DNA from: Cognataquiflexum nitidum
GTDB lineage: Bacteria > Bacteroidota > Bacteroidia > Cytophagales > Cyclobacteriaceae
DNA length: 64,000 bases
Assembly (NCBI RefSeq): GCF_022538055.1
Contig: NZ_JAKZAM010000023.1
Span: 1-64,000, forward strand
Direction of reading: 5' to 3'
The translations under genes were made by a program, and so were the position numbers. The first letter of the stretch is position 1, and the number at the start of each line of letters is the position of its first letter. A model generated the notes under the pieces. The model ran no database searches. It was not told the origin of the DNA and saw only the letters and a list, made by a program, of their open reading frames with translations. Shown piece by piece: positions 55,811-63,715 of this stretch.

Positions 55811-56797
55811 TCAATACCACTGTCCCACCCTGCGGTTTTGAAGCTGAAAAATAGAACTGCCCCGGTACTCTACACCATTGTGCAAGTGCTTCATTACTAC
55901 CCCACAGCCAGGAACTTTACACCTTTTTGTACTTGGAAGGCTAATCGACAATCCTACCTGTGCAAAAAAAAGATTTTGACCAATGGTTTGGAATTCCTCA
56001 TTGATTTCAGTCTGGTAGTTGTAGTTTCTAAATTCCGCCCCTGCTTTAACAAAAAACCTGGTGTATTCAGAAAATTCTTTTTCAACACGCAAAGCAATAT
56101 TGTAAAAAGACTGGTTATCGGTATTGATCGATGGATCGAAGTTTCTCCTCATATACACATTCCCAAACTCGCTTTCAGCAGTAAATCGCCAAGGGTAAAT
56201 CTGTCTGATTCTCTGGTTCATTTCTGACTGCATCATGATGTTGTTAGAGTCAAAAGCCCTGTACCTCCACCTTAAAAATTTGGCCCTCTTATTGGCATCA
56301 TACAATACCAAACCTATCGAACCAAAAGCCCTGTCCAAAGTATAGCTTTTCTGCTGAAACTGAAATTCAAAATCTCCAGAACGGAGATTTGACATCTGCC
56401 CAAACTCCCTCCCATAACCGGCACCAAGTGTAAGGGTGTTGAAAAGATTGATCTTAACGGCAGCATTGACCGGAATAGCATAGTTATTTCCTGAAAAAGT
56501 AAGGGTATCCTCCGCAGTGACTTGCTGAGGCACTTCTATATTTTGGAATTGGGTGATAGGATATAAGGAAGGAGACAGGGAAGTGAAAACCATTTTATTG
56601 GTATGAAAAGCCCCTCCTGTAAAGACTTCAAAACTGAAATTCCCGATAGCGTTCCTGAATACATTACCGATATTACTTTGACTCTTTCTGGTCTTGGATT
56701 TGGCCTTGGAGTCTATCCCAAAAATATCATCATCTTGGGCATGGGCAAAATGCAGTCCCAAAAACAAAATATAAATCAATGCAAGTAGTTTCTTCAT
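55811..56797 (-). CDS. Exported beta-barrel-like protein of unknown function with Cys-containing tail
   Basis: The 328-residue protein starts with a signal peptide (MKKLLALIYILFLGLHFAHA, then QDDDIFG) and contains many amphipathic beta strands, for example LTLGAGYGREFGQ and FFVKAGAEFRNYNY, suggesting an outer-membrane barrel. The last 40 residues, TKRCKVPGCGVVMKHLHNGV and EYRGSSIFQLQNR, lie beyond the barrel and include two Cys and two His. That tail might bind metal or haem. An upstream ATG at 56860 is possible but precedes the signal peptide. No family was identified. Confidence 0.7.
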   Translation of the reverse strand: MKKLLALIYILFLGLHFAHAQDDDIFGIDSKAKSKTRKSQSNIGNVFRNAIGNFSFEVFTGGAFHTNKMVFTSLSPSLYPITQFQNIEVPQQVTAEDTLTFSGNNYAIPVNAAVKINLFNTLTLGAGYGREFGQMSNLRSGDFEFQFQQKSYTLDRAFGSIGLVLYDANKRAKFLRWRYRAFDSNNIMMQSEMNQRIRQIYPWRFTAESEFGNVYMRRNFDPSINTDNQSFYNIALRVEKEFSEYTRFFVKAGAEFRNYNYQTEINEEFQTIGQNLFFAQVGLSISLPSTKRCKVPGCGVVMKHLHNGVEYRGSSIFQLQNRRVGQWY

Positions 56798-56845
56798 ATA
56801 TGTACTTAACGATACCGAAATTAAAAACAATACCTTGACTAAAGC

Positions 56846-56874
56846 AAAAAAGGCCTCCAATAATGGAAGCCTTT
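56846..56874 (-). terminator. Terminator after the 164-residue exported protein gene
   Basis: A stem AAAGGC-C-TCCA/TGGA-A-GCCTTT (56849-56859, 56864-56874) with one mismatch and an ATAA loop is followed by T residues on the minus strand. It lies 24 bases past the stop. Confidence 0.8.
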
Positions 56875-56897
56875 AGGGGTCTTGCCGATTTGACCGG

Positions 56898-57392
56898 TTA
56901 AACATTCCCATCTTCGGCAGCACGCTTTTCTTTGAGCGCCGCAATCATGGAATTGATTTTTTCGTTAATACTTGGATCGGCACTTTTTGCCTTCATGACT
57001 TTGTTGTAGGTAGCTGCACCCAATTTTTCTGCATCTTTGATAAAATCAACTTTGTAGTTTTTGACTGACTCGCCCAAAGAATCCATAAAGTCCTGGATTT
57101 TTTGAAATGCTGCCTTTTCAGCTTCCGTAATTTTTATTTCCGCTAGTTTATCTTCTTTGCCCCAAGCGGCCTTGATTTCATTATATCTCGCCGCACCGCC
57201 TAAGGTTGAATCCCCTTTAATCATCTCCACAAGCTCCTCCTGTTTTTCAGCCAAAAAATTTGCAACGGATTCCTCCATTGTCGCAAATTTCAAAATTTCT
57301 TCTTCTGTAACTTCCTCAGTCGCCTCTTGCGCAAAAGACCTCACACTCATAATTCCCATGAATAGGAAAGCCAATAAAAACACTTTTTTCAT
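56898..57392 (-). CDS. Small exported helical protein of unknown function
   Basis: The 164-residue protein has a signal peptide (MKKVFLLAFLFMGIMSVRSF, ending AQ). The mature region is highly charged and mostly helical, with a Glu-rich start (EATEEVTEEEIL) and Lys/Glu heptads, for instance EESVANFLAEKQEELVEMIK. It may form coiled coils. No domain is recognised. A longer frame from 57440 would mask the signal peptide. It lies downstream of rpe on the same strand, 155 bases away. Confidence 0.7.
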   Translation of the reverse strand: MKKVFLLAFLFMGIMSVRSFAQEATEEVTEEEILKFATMEESVANFLAEKQEELVEMIKGDSTLGGAARYNEIKAAWGKEDKLAEIKITEAEKAAFQKIQDFMDSLGESVKNYKVDFIKDAEKLGAATYNKVMKAKSADPSINEKINSMIAALKEKRAAEDGNV

Positions 57393-57547
57393 CTTGTAAA
57401 GGGGTTTTGGTAAATAATTTGAAATTGAATCAACTTTCAATAAAGGGTATTGAGCTCATGAAAACAACCCAATCTCCAAAAAGAATACCCTAAAAAATGT
57501 TAAATGGAAAATATCAATTATAAAAGGAATAAGGGCTAAACCCTCAT

Positions 57548-58198
57548 TTAAAGACCTTTAAGCTCACGGATTGTCTGAATAGGATCTGTTGCAGAAAAAA
57601 CAAAATTCCCAGCCACCAAGACGTCCGCTCCTTCTGCTATCAGCAATGGGGCGTTTTTCAGGTTCACTCCCCCGTCGATTTCAATCAAAGTCGAAGTGCC
57701 TCTTTTATAGATCAAAGACTTCAGCTGTGAAACTTTTTGATACGTATGCTCAATAAATTTTTGGGCACCAAACCCCGGATTGACTGACATGATACAGACC
57801 ATATCGATATCCTGGATAATGTCCTCCAACAAACTGACAGGGGTATGCGGGTTGATGGCAACACCAGCCTTACAACCTAGACCTTTAATCGCCTGCAAAG
57901 TCCTGTGGAGATGGTTGCAGGCTTCTAAATGTACAGAAATGATATGCGCCCCTGCTTTCTGAAATGATTCCAAATACCTGTCAGGGTCAACGATCATCAA
58001 ATGCACGTCTAAAGGCTTTTTGGCATGTCTATTAATGGCTTCTGTCACCGGAATCCCAAAAGAAATATTGGGAACAAACACTCCGTCCATGATATCCACA
58101 TGGATATAATCTGCCTCTGAAGCATTGAGCATTTCGATTTCTTTCTGAATATTAGCAAAATCAGAAGCAAGGACAGAAGGTGCAATTTTAACTGACAT
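57548..58198 (-). CDS. rpe: Ribulose-phosphate 3-epimerase
   Basis: This 216-residue TIM-barrel enzyme interconverts ribulose 5-phosphate and xylulose 5-phosphate in the pentose phosphate pathway. Family signatures are present: the metal-binding HVDIMDGVFVPN (His and Asp), DVHLMIVDP, MSVNPGFGAQKF and IEIDGGVN with the catalytic Asp. The start ATG gives the usual N terminus (SVKIAPSVLASDF). It follows the subtilisin gene by 57 bases on the same strand. Confidence 0.97.
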   Translation of the reverse strand: MSVKIAPSVLASDFANIQKEIEMLNASEADYIHVDIMDGVFVPNISFGIPVTEAINRHAKKPLDVHLMIVDPDRYLESFQKAGAHIISVHLEACNHLHRTLQAIKGLGCKAGVAINPHTPVSLLEDIIQDIDMVCIMSVNPGFGAQKFIEHTYQKVSQLKSLIYKRGTSTLIEIDGGVNLKNAPLLIAEGADVLVAGNFVFSATDPIQTIRELKGL

Positions 58199-58255
58199 GA
58201 AGATGTTGGGTTATAGAATCGCCTGCAAAGGAAATAAAAAAATCCCTTTGGCTCC

Positions 58256-59902
58256 TTACCTTTTCAACAATTTTGTCCTTTTGATTTCTCTGCCCGACTG
58301 CATCTGCACCAAAAACATCCCTTTTGGAATCTCAGGAAGTCTGATTTCAAATGGCTGGGAAACAGATACTCTCTGGATTTCTACCCTTTGAATCTCTTTG
58401 CCACTGACATCAAAAAGTGAAAATTCTCCAGTCAATCCTTTTCCAAATTGAATAAATAGATCTCCTCCATTCAGAGGATTAGGGTAAATCTTAAAATCAC
58501 TTTCTTTTCCCAAAGTAAGTACACTCAAAATCTCCCCATAATATGCTTTTGAAAAATCGGGGATGCCATAACCCAAAAGGTTATCGGGATTTTCATATTG
58601 ACTGGAGCTTTTGAGAATATAATTTATCAAATCATCTTTGGTCCAATCCGGACGCGCTTCCCATAATCCTGCTGCCAATGCCGCAATCTGCGGCGCCGAA
58701 AAAGATGTCCCACTTGAAGGCCCCAAAGTCCCGTTGGAACGTATGAGCTGCACATTATTGCCAAATGCCACCACATCAGGCTTGAATCTTCCATCGGCGG
58801 TGGCGCCCTGTGAACTGAACCCTGCTCTCCCAAGTTGAGCAGTGACCGCACCGACAGCTAAAATCCCTGCTGCATCGGCAGGGGCAACGATCGAAGCCGG
58901 ACCTCTTGAGCCATAATTACCCGCACTAGTCACGACCAAAATCCCTTTATTAGAAGCAACACTTGCTCCTTTGGTAATCGTCGCCGTCTTGCCATCCATA
59001 TCCTCTTTGGAGTAATCCATACTAGGATCATCAAAATCCCAATAACCCAAAGAACTGCTGATGATATCAGCACCAAGGCTATCGGCCCAAGAAGCAGCGC
59101 GAACCCAGTTGTATTCTTCTATCCTGTATTCGGTTGGCACATCTTCCGTGATGCCAAGAATATACTTGGAATCAGGCGCTCCTGAAATCAAGAGGTTCTC
59201 CTGATTTGCAGCAATCAAGGATAGTGAATTAGTCCCATGTTGGTTGAATTTGTAAACATTGGTATTTCCAATATGGGCAAAATCACCTGTCGCCACTATT
59301 TGGTTATTGGAAAACAAATGGGCAAAAGCTGAAATGGTATTGACTCCCGGAAATCCTGCATCAAAAACCGCAATGGTAATACCTTTTCCCTTGAAGCCTT
59401 CACCATGCATCACAGGAATGCCCAAAAGGTCATTTTGAAAACTATAGGGTGATGCCTCTGTTTTAGAACCAGGATTCAATGGAACACTAGCCCCTGTTTT
59501 GGCACTGAACCCATTGCTGATTCTTCCACTTGAATTGCCACCCGGAGCAGCCAAAACCACCTTTTCCACAAATGGAAGCGAGGTGATGTCAGCGACATTT
59601 TCTGGACTTGCCTCCACTATTGCTGCATTAAACCAATTGATCTGATAAAGCACTTTATTTGATTTTGAGGCTATCTCAGTAATATATTTGGCTGCAAGTG
59701 GGAGGTCAAGGCTGTCCACGGGGATTTGAAACTTTTCCCTCCTTGCCACTGCAGCGGCAGACAAAAATTCTGAAGGGCGGTTCAAAGAATATGATTCTTG
59801 CGGTTTGTACTTAAAATATACCGCGTACCTATTTTGCCCGAATGAAACGGAAACCACAAAAAAACAAAATAATGAAAGCAAAAGCCTGTTAAAGTCTACC
59901 AT
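58256..59902 (-). CDS. Subtilisin-like serine protease with type IX secretion C-terminal domain
   Basis: The 548-residue protein has a signal peptide (MVDFNRLLLSLFCFFVVSVS) and an S8 catalytic domain. Catalytic triad: Asp in AVFDAGFPG (about residue 180), His in NQHGTNS (about 222) and Ser in GTSFSAPQIA (about 400). The last 75 residues, with FKIYPNPLNGGDLFIQFG and FSLFDVSGKEIQRV, match the type A sorting domain recognised by the type IX secretion system, so it is exported to the surface or medium. It overlaps the preceding lipoprotein gene by 14 bases. The presence of this tag implies a T9SS elsewhere in the genome. Confidence 0.94.
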   Translation of the reverse strand: MVDFNRLLLSLFCFFVVSVSFGQNRYAVYFKYKPQESYSLNRPSEFLSAAAVARREKFQIPVDSLDLPLAAKYITEIASKSNKVLYQINWFNAAIVEASPENVADITSLPFVEKVVLAAPGGNSSGRISNGFSAKTGASVPLNPGSKTEASPYSFQNDLLGIPVMHGEGFKGKGITIAVFDAGFPGVNTISAFAHLFSNNQIVATGDFAHIGNTNVYKFNQHGTNSLSLIAANQENLLISGAPDSKYILGITEDVPTEYRIEEYNWVRAASWADSLGADIISSSLGYWDFDDPSMDYSKEDMDGKTATITKGASVASNKGILVVTSAGNYGSRGPASIVAPADAAGILAVGAVTAQLGRAGFSSQGATADGRFKPDVVAFGNNVQLIRSNGTLGPSSGTSFSAPQIAALAAGLWEARPDWTKDDLINYILKSSSQYENPDNLLGYGIPDFSKAYYGEILSVLTLGKESDFKIYPNPLNGGDLFIQFGKGLTGEFSLFDVSGKEIQRVEIQRVSVSQPFEIRLPEIPKGMFLVQMQSGREIKRTKLLKR

Positions 59903-60575
59903 ATGCTATAATTTTCAAATGGGTAAGCCTTCCGGAGTCGACTAACATTTGTCCAAGACAATCATTTCTCGAGCAGTAGGTAAATACCTCATAATATTGC
60001 TCCACTAATCCGATACCCTTAGCAAATACTTCATACCTGTTGTCCCTGAAAGTGATTTCATCATCTTCCTCTTCTTGGAGAACCTTTAGGGATTTTGAAA
60101 ATGACTGATCGCCCACATCCATTTTCCCAAGAAATGAAATTTCGTATTCATCAGGATCACCGGAATTGAATATTTGGGAGTCCCAAGCTTTGTCCAATTC
60201 GGGCGGAAACACCAAATTAACGGTTTTTTTATTTTCAAAGTTTCTTACCAATGCAAAATTGCGGTATTGCAGGGTATAACTTCCTACCGCAGACCAATTT
60301 GTTCTATCGGTAGATTTTTCTCTGACGACAACATATACCAATTCATTTTCCACATTGAAAAAGGTATAATCTACCCTGTCTTTCAGAAAAAAGGTACTGC
60401 TCTCCTCGTCACTTTCGCCAAATACGATGGTTTCAGCAACCTCATATTCCCAAAAAAGACCAACTTCTAAAGGCTGATAATCCAAGCCAAAATCAGCTTT
60501 GGGCTTCTCAGTCTCGGTACATGAAAATAAAAAAGCTAATAAGCTAAGAAAGTAAAGTGGGTGAACCTTAAGCAT
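59889..60575 (-). CDS. Lipoprotein of unknown function
   Basis: This 228-residue protein has a lipoprotein signal (MLKVHPLYFLSLLAFLFSC, lipobox LFSC) and so should be lipid-anchored at the envelope. The mature domain is beta-rich with an acidic patch (EEEDDEITFRD) and two conserved-looking Cys (YCSRNDC) near the C terminus, possibly a disulfide. No family is recognised. Its stop lies inside the start of the T9SS subtilisin gene (14-base overlap), so the two are probably translated together. A -7 box lies 21 bases upstream. Confidence 0.72.
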   Translation of the reverse strand: MLKVHPLYFLSLLAFLFSCTETEKPKADFGLDYQPLEVGLFWEYEVAETIVFGESDEESSTFFLKDRVDYTFFNVENELVYVVVREKSTDRTNWSAVGSYTLQYRNFALVRNFENKKTVNLVFPPELDKAWDSQIFNSGDPDEYEISFLGKMDVGDQSFSKSLKVLQEEEDDEITFRDNRYEVFAKGIGLVEQYYEVFTYCSRNDCLGQMLVDSGRLTHLKIIAYGRL

Positions 60576-60595
60576 AAGCGAGTTATAGACATTCA

Positions 60596-60603
60596 CAAAA
60601 ATA
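60596..60603 (-). promoter_or_regulatory. -7 box upstream of the lipoprotein-subtilisin genes
   Basis: On the minus strand TATTTTTG fits TAnnTTTG, 20 bases before the start. No TTG lies at the usual -33 distance. Confidence 0.4.
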
Positions 60604-60656
60604 CTATTTTAACCTGAAATTTCTACCTTAGCATACAAAAATCATCAAATCTTAGC

Positions 60657-61283
60657 ATGGCACTCCATTCGTTTGTTAAAGTAAGTACAGTGACCAACCT
60701 CTCTGACGCAAGATACTGTGCGGGCATGTATGTCAACATGATCGGTTTTGACCTCGAAGAAAACAGCAAAAACTTCACCTCTCCCCAAAAATTCAACGAA
60801 ATCACCGGCTGGCTTTCAGGCCTTGATTTTGTAGCCGAATTTGAAAGCGCACATCCCGAAAAAATCCTTGGACTTCTAAATACATACCAAGGAATAAACT
60901 TCATAGAAATCCAAGAAGAAACCTACCTGAGAATGTTGGTCAATTCCTCTTACGGAATCATATTGAAAAAACAATTGGCTTCAGAGGATGACTTAGATGG
61001 GCTGATTGCCAAAGCAGAATTTTTTAAGGATTTTGGTGTGATGCTATACCTTGTTTCTGAATCGCTTGAAATAAATGCTTCTATCCTTAAAAAACTAAAA
61101 ATTCTCGCCTCTACTGCAGAAGTACTTCTCGGATTTGGAATTGAGCCTGAGACAGTCAAAAACTTGTTGGAAACCACAGGGGTAAAAGGAATAGCCCTCG
61201 AAGGAAGTGACGAGATCAAGCCAGGCTTGAAGGATTTTGACCAGTTGGCAGAAATCTTGGAAGTACTAGAAGTAGAAGATTAA
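60657..61283 (+). CDS. TrpF-like barrel protein lacking the catalytic Cys motif
   Basis: The 208-residue protein resembles phosphoribosylanthranilate isomerase (TrpF). The N-terminal VKVSTVTNLSDARYCAGMYV, then NMIGFDLEE, parallels the family's KICGITRLEDA and GFIF segments. The essential Cys of K-x-C-G is Ser here and the general acid region lacks a clear Asp. C-terminal LLGFGIEPETVKNLLETT matches the family's phosphate-binding GIxPxN-like turn loosely, and the usual SSGVE is ALEGSDE. It is therefore probably not an active isomerase. It precedes hemF by 19 bases, so both may share a transcript. The function is unknown. Confidence 0.75.
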   Translation: MALHSFVKVSTVTNLSDARYCAGMYVNMIGFDLEENSKNFTSPQKFNEITGWLSGLDFVAEFESAHPEKILGLLNTYQGINFIEIQEETYLRMLVNSSYGIILKKQLASEDDLDGLIAKAEFFKDFGVMLYLVSESLEINASILKKLKILASTAEVLLGFGIEPETVKNLLETTGVKGIALEGSDEIKPGLKDFDQLAEILEVLEVED

Positions 61284-61302
61284 ACTGAATTGGAATAGAA
61301 AA

Positions 61303-62202
61303 ATGCTAGAGAAAGAGAAAATCACGAGCGACTTCATGGACATTCAAGACCATATCTGTCAGGAATTGGAAATGGAAGATGGCAAAGGAAAATTCCAAGA
61401 AGACAAGTGGACTAGGACGGAAGGTGGGGGCGGAAGGACTCGAATCATCCAAAATGGCAATGTCATAGAAAAAGGCGGGGTGGCATTCTCCGCAGTGGAA
61501 GGGCCTACCCCGGACAAAATCCTGCAAAAACTCAATCTGGAAAAGGCAGACTTTTATGCCACAGGTGTATCCATAGTCATCCATCCGGAAAGTCCCATGG
61601 TACCGATTATCCACATGAATATCAGGTATTTAGAAATGAGCAATGGTGTCCGGTGGTTTGGCGGGGGGATCGACCTTACTCCCCACTATGTCGATATCGA
61701 AGATGCAAAGTACTTTCACCGACAGGTAAAAACCACCTGTGACCAATCAAACCCTGACTATTACCCCAATTTCAAGAAGTGGGCTGATGAGTATTTTTAT
61801 ATCAAACACCGTAACGAAACAAGGGGTATTGGAGGGATTTTCTTCGACAGACTGACTGCCAATGAGCCTGAGGAAATGGGTTCGATTTTCAACTTTGTCA
61901 AATCTGTAGGTTACCTTTTCCCAAAAGTCTACAGACACTTCATGTCCAAAAACCAATCTCTGACCTATGGCGAGAATGAAAAAAAATGGCAGGCACTCCG
62001 TCGTGGAAGGTATGTGGAATTTAACCTCGTTTGGGATGCAGGGACCAAATTTGGGCTCGACACCAATGGGAGAACGGAAAGTATACTGATGAGTATGCCG
62101 CCGATGGCCAATTGGGAATACATGCATCAACCTAAAGTAGGATCTAAAGAAGCATTCACCTTGGACCACCTCAAAAAGGAAATTGATTGGGTTAATATAT
62201 AG
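61303..62202 (+). CDS. hemF: Oxygen-dependent coproporphyrinogen III oxidase
   Basis: The 299-residue enzyme oxidatively decarboxylates two propionates of coproporphyrinogen III in heme synthesis and needs molecular oxygen, so the organism can live aerobically. The family signature is visible (WFGGGIDLTPHYVDIEDAKY, HRNETRGIGGIFFD), as are the C-terminal RGRYVEFNLVWDAGTKFGLD and GRTESILMSMPP motifs. Size and motif order are normal. It follows the TrpF-like gene closely. A strand-biased G/T-rich spacer follows. Confidence 0.97.
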   Translation: MLEKEKITSDFMDIQDHICQELEMEDGKGKFQEDKWTRTEGGGGRTRIIQNGNVIEKGGVAFSAVEGPTPDKILQKLNLEKADFYATGVSIVIHPESPMVPIIHMNIRYLEMSNGVRWFGGGIDLTPHYVDIEDAKYFHRQVKTTCDQSNPDYYPNFKKWADEYFYIKHRNETRGIGGIFFDRLTANEPEEMGSIFNFVKSVGYLFPKVYRHFMSKNQSLTYGENEKKWQALRRGRYVEFNLVWDAGTKFGLDTNGRTESILMSMPPMANWEYMHQPKVGSKEAFTLDHLKKEIDWVNI

Positions 62203-62304
62203 GAATTGGTTGTTGGGTTAATAAGTTATTGGTTACTAGGTTATTGAGTTATTGGTTGTTGGGTTATTTGATTAATTGGTTAAAGGTTATTTGGTTAATA
62301 AAGT
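62201..62304 (+). repeat. G/T-rich degenerate tandem repeat with a single C in 104 bases
   Basis: The strand reads as repeats of GTTATTGG, TTGGTTG and GGTTATT, for example GTTATTGGTTACTAGG and GTTATTGAGTTATTGGTTG. Only one C (62236) occurs from 62201 to 62304. No ORF or terminator is seen. Confidence 0.7.
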
Positions 62305-62402
62305 CGGGTCATAGGTTAGATAACAGGTTACATCGGTCAGCCGTCATCGGACAGGTCCTTTAAAACTTACTCAGTAAAAAAGATCTCGAATCTAAGAAAA
62401 AC

Positions 62403-62996
62403 ATGCTAGAAAAAATCAGTGAATGGGATCAAGCTCTTTTTTTGTGGCTAAACCAATACCACTTGGATTTTATGGATCCGATCATGTACTTCTTTACCCA
62501 GACACTACCATGGGTTCCGCTTTATATTTTTTTGATTTTCCTTGTTTGGAAAGCTTATGGCAAACAAGGTTGGTGGGTAATCTTAGGGGTCCTATTTGCC
62601 ATTTTGCTTGCTGACCAAATCACCTCCGCGCTGATGAAGCCGTTTTTTGAAAGGTTAAGACCCTGTCACGATGTCCTGATCAATGGCATGATCCACAATT
62701 ATGGCAAATGCGGAGGAATGTACGGATTTGCTTCCTCACATGCGGCTAACAGTTTTGCCATTGCTACAGCCATGTATCTTGGTCTTTCTTTCAAATTTCC
62801 TGCTGTCAGATGGCTTTTCCTTTGGGCAGTGTTTTTTTCATATACCAGAATATACCTCGGCGTGCATTATCCCGGGGACATATTGGTAGGTGCCATAGTC
62901 GGGATACTCAGCGGAATGGCAGGGTACCGTCTATTCAGTTACACCTATACTCTATTCAAAATGAAGGGGAGATTTGATAAAATCAAAACAGACTGA
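62403..62996 (+). CDS. Membrane phosphatase, PAP2 family
   Basis: This 197-residue protein has five to six transmembrane helices. The three motifs of the PAP2 superfamily are present: KPFFERLRPC (about residues 79-88), ASSHAANS (about 109) and RIYLGVHYPGD (about 152), the histidines acting as nucleophile and acid. It removes phosphate from a lipid, such as undecaprenyl diphosphate or phosphatidate, at the outer face of the inner membrane. The substrate is not determined. It is convergent with riboflavin synthase, the stops being one base apart inside a 17-bp palindrome. Confidence 0.93.
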   Translation: MLEKISEWDQALFLWLNQYHLDFMDPIMYFFTQTLPWVPLYIFLIFLVWKAYGKQGWWVILGVLFAILLADQITSALMKPFFERLRPCHDVLINGMIHNYGKCGGMYGFASSHAANSFAIATAMYLGLSFKFPAVRWLFLWAVFFSYTRIYLGVHYPGDILVGAIVGILSGMAGYRLFSYTYTLFKMKGRFDKIKTD

Positions 62997-63005
62997 GTCA
63001 GTCTG
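62989..63005. repeat. 17-bp palindrome holding both stop codons
   Basis: CAGACTGA-G-TCAGTCTG is a perfect inverted repeat around one G. It contains the TGA of PAP2 (62994-62996) and that of ribE (63000-62998 on the minus strand). It has no T tract and may be coincidental, or a weak bidirectional stop structure. Confidence 0.6.
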
Positions 63006-63591
63006 CATAACCCCGGATAATCCTTTGAATGTATTTACCGATAATATCAAACTCCAGATTGACCTCATCCCCTACTGCCAATTCATGAAAATTGGTATGT
63101 TCGTAGGTATAGGGAATGATGGCAACCGTAAATGTTCCATTTTTTGAATTGAAACAGGTCAAGCTGGTACCATTGATGGTAATAGAGCCTTTTTCAACTG
63201 TCACATTTCCAGTATTAGGGTCATAAGAAAAATCAAAAAGCCAAGAACCATCCTGCTCGACGATCCTCTCCACTTTACCCACCTGATCCACATGTCCCTG
63301 TACAATATGACCGTCAAACCTTCCATTGGCAGGCATACAGCGCTCAAGGTTTACTTTTTTGCCTGTAGCCCAAGATTTAAGATTCGTCTTTTTCAAGGTC
63401 TCATCAATCGCAGTCACTGAATAGCAATCCCCCTCGACTGCAACAACCGTGAGACAGACACCATTGTGCGCGACAGACTGATCTACCTTGAGCTCAGAAG
63501 TGATCGCAGATGCTATATCAAATTGGACATTACTTCCATTTTTTGTGATACCGGTGACTGTTCCCAAGGTCTCAATAATTCCTGTAAACAT
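62998..63591 (-). CDS. ribE: Riboflavin synthase, alpha chain
   Basis: The 197-residue enzyme converts two molecules of 6,7-dimethyl-8-ribityllumazine into riboflavin and a pyrimidine. It has the two internally homologous lumazine-binding barrels: MFTGIIETLGTVTGITKNGS, with SVAHNGVCLTV in the first (about residue 40-50), and HIVQGHVDQVG with SITINGTSLTC in the second (about 130-150). ATG at 63591 gives the standard N terminus MFTGIIE; a longer frame to 63624 adds an unrelated segment. No FMN riboswitch was seen upstream. Confidence 0.96.
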   Translation of the reverse strand: MFTGIIETLGTVTGITKNGSNVQFDIASAITSELKVDQSVAHNGVCLTVVAVEGDCYSVTAIDETLKKTNLKSWATGKKVNLERCMPANGRFDGHIVQGHVDQVGKVERIVEQDGSWLFDFSYDPNTGNVTVEKGSITINGTSLTCFNSKNGTFTVAIIPYTYEHTNFHELAVGDEVNLEFDIIGKYIQRIIRGYAD

Positions 63592-63715
63592 ATTTTTAAA
63601 TCTAAGGGTCAATATTTCAGACAATAAGCGGCAAAGCTTTATTTTGGCTTCAAATTAAGCCAATTTATCCCTTAACTTAGCATCGTTTACAAAAGTTTCC
63701 CATTACCATACACCC

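Noticed and set aside
63592..63715. FMN riboswitch controlling ribE
   Set aside because: The 124-base upstream region is too short and lacks the conserved six-helix core motifs.
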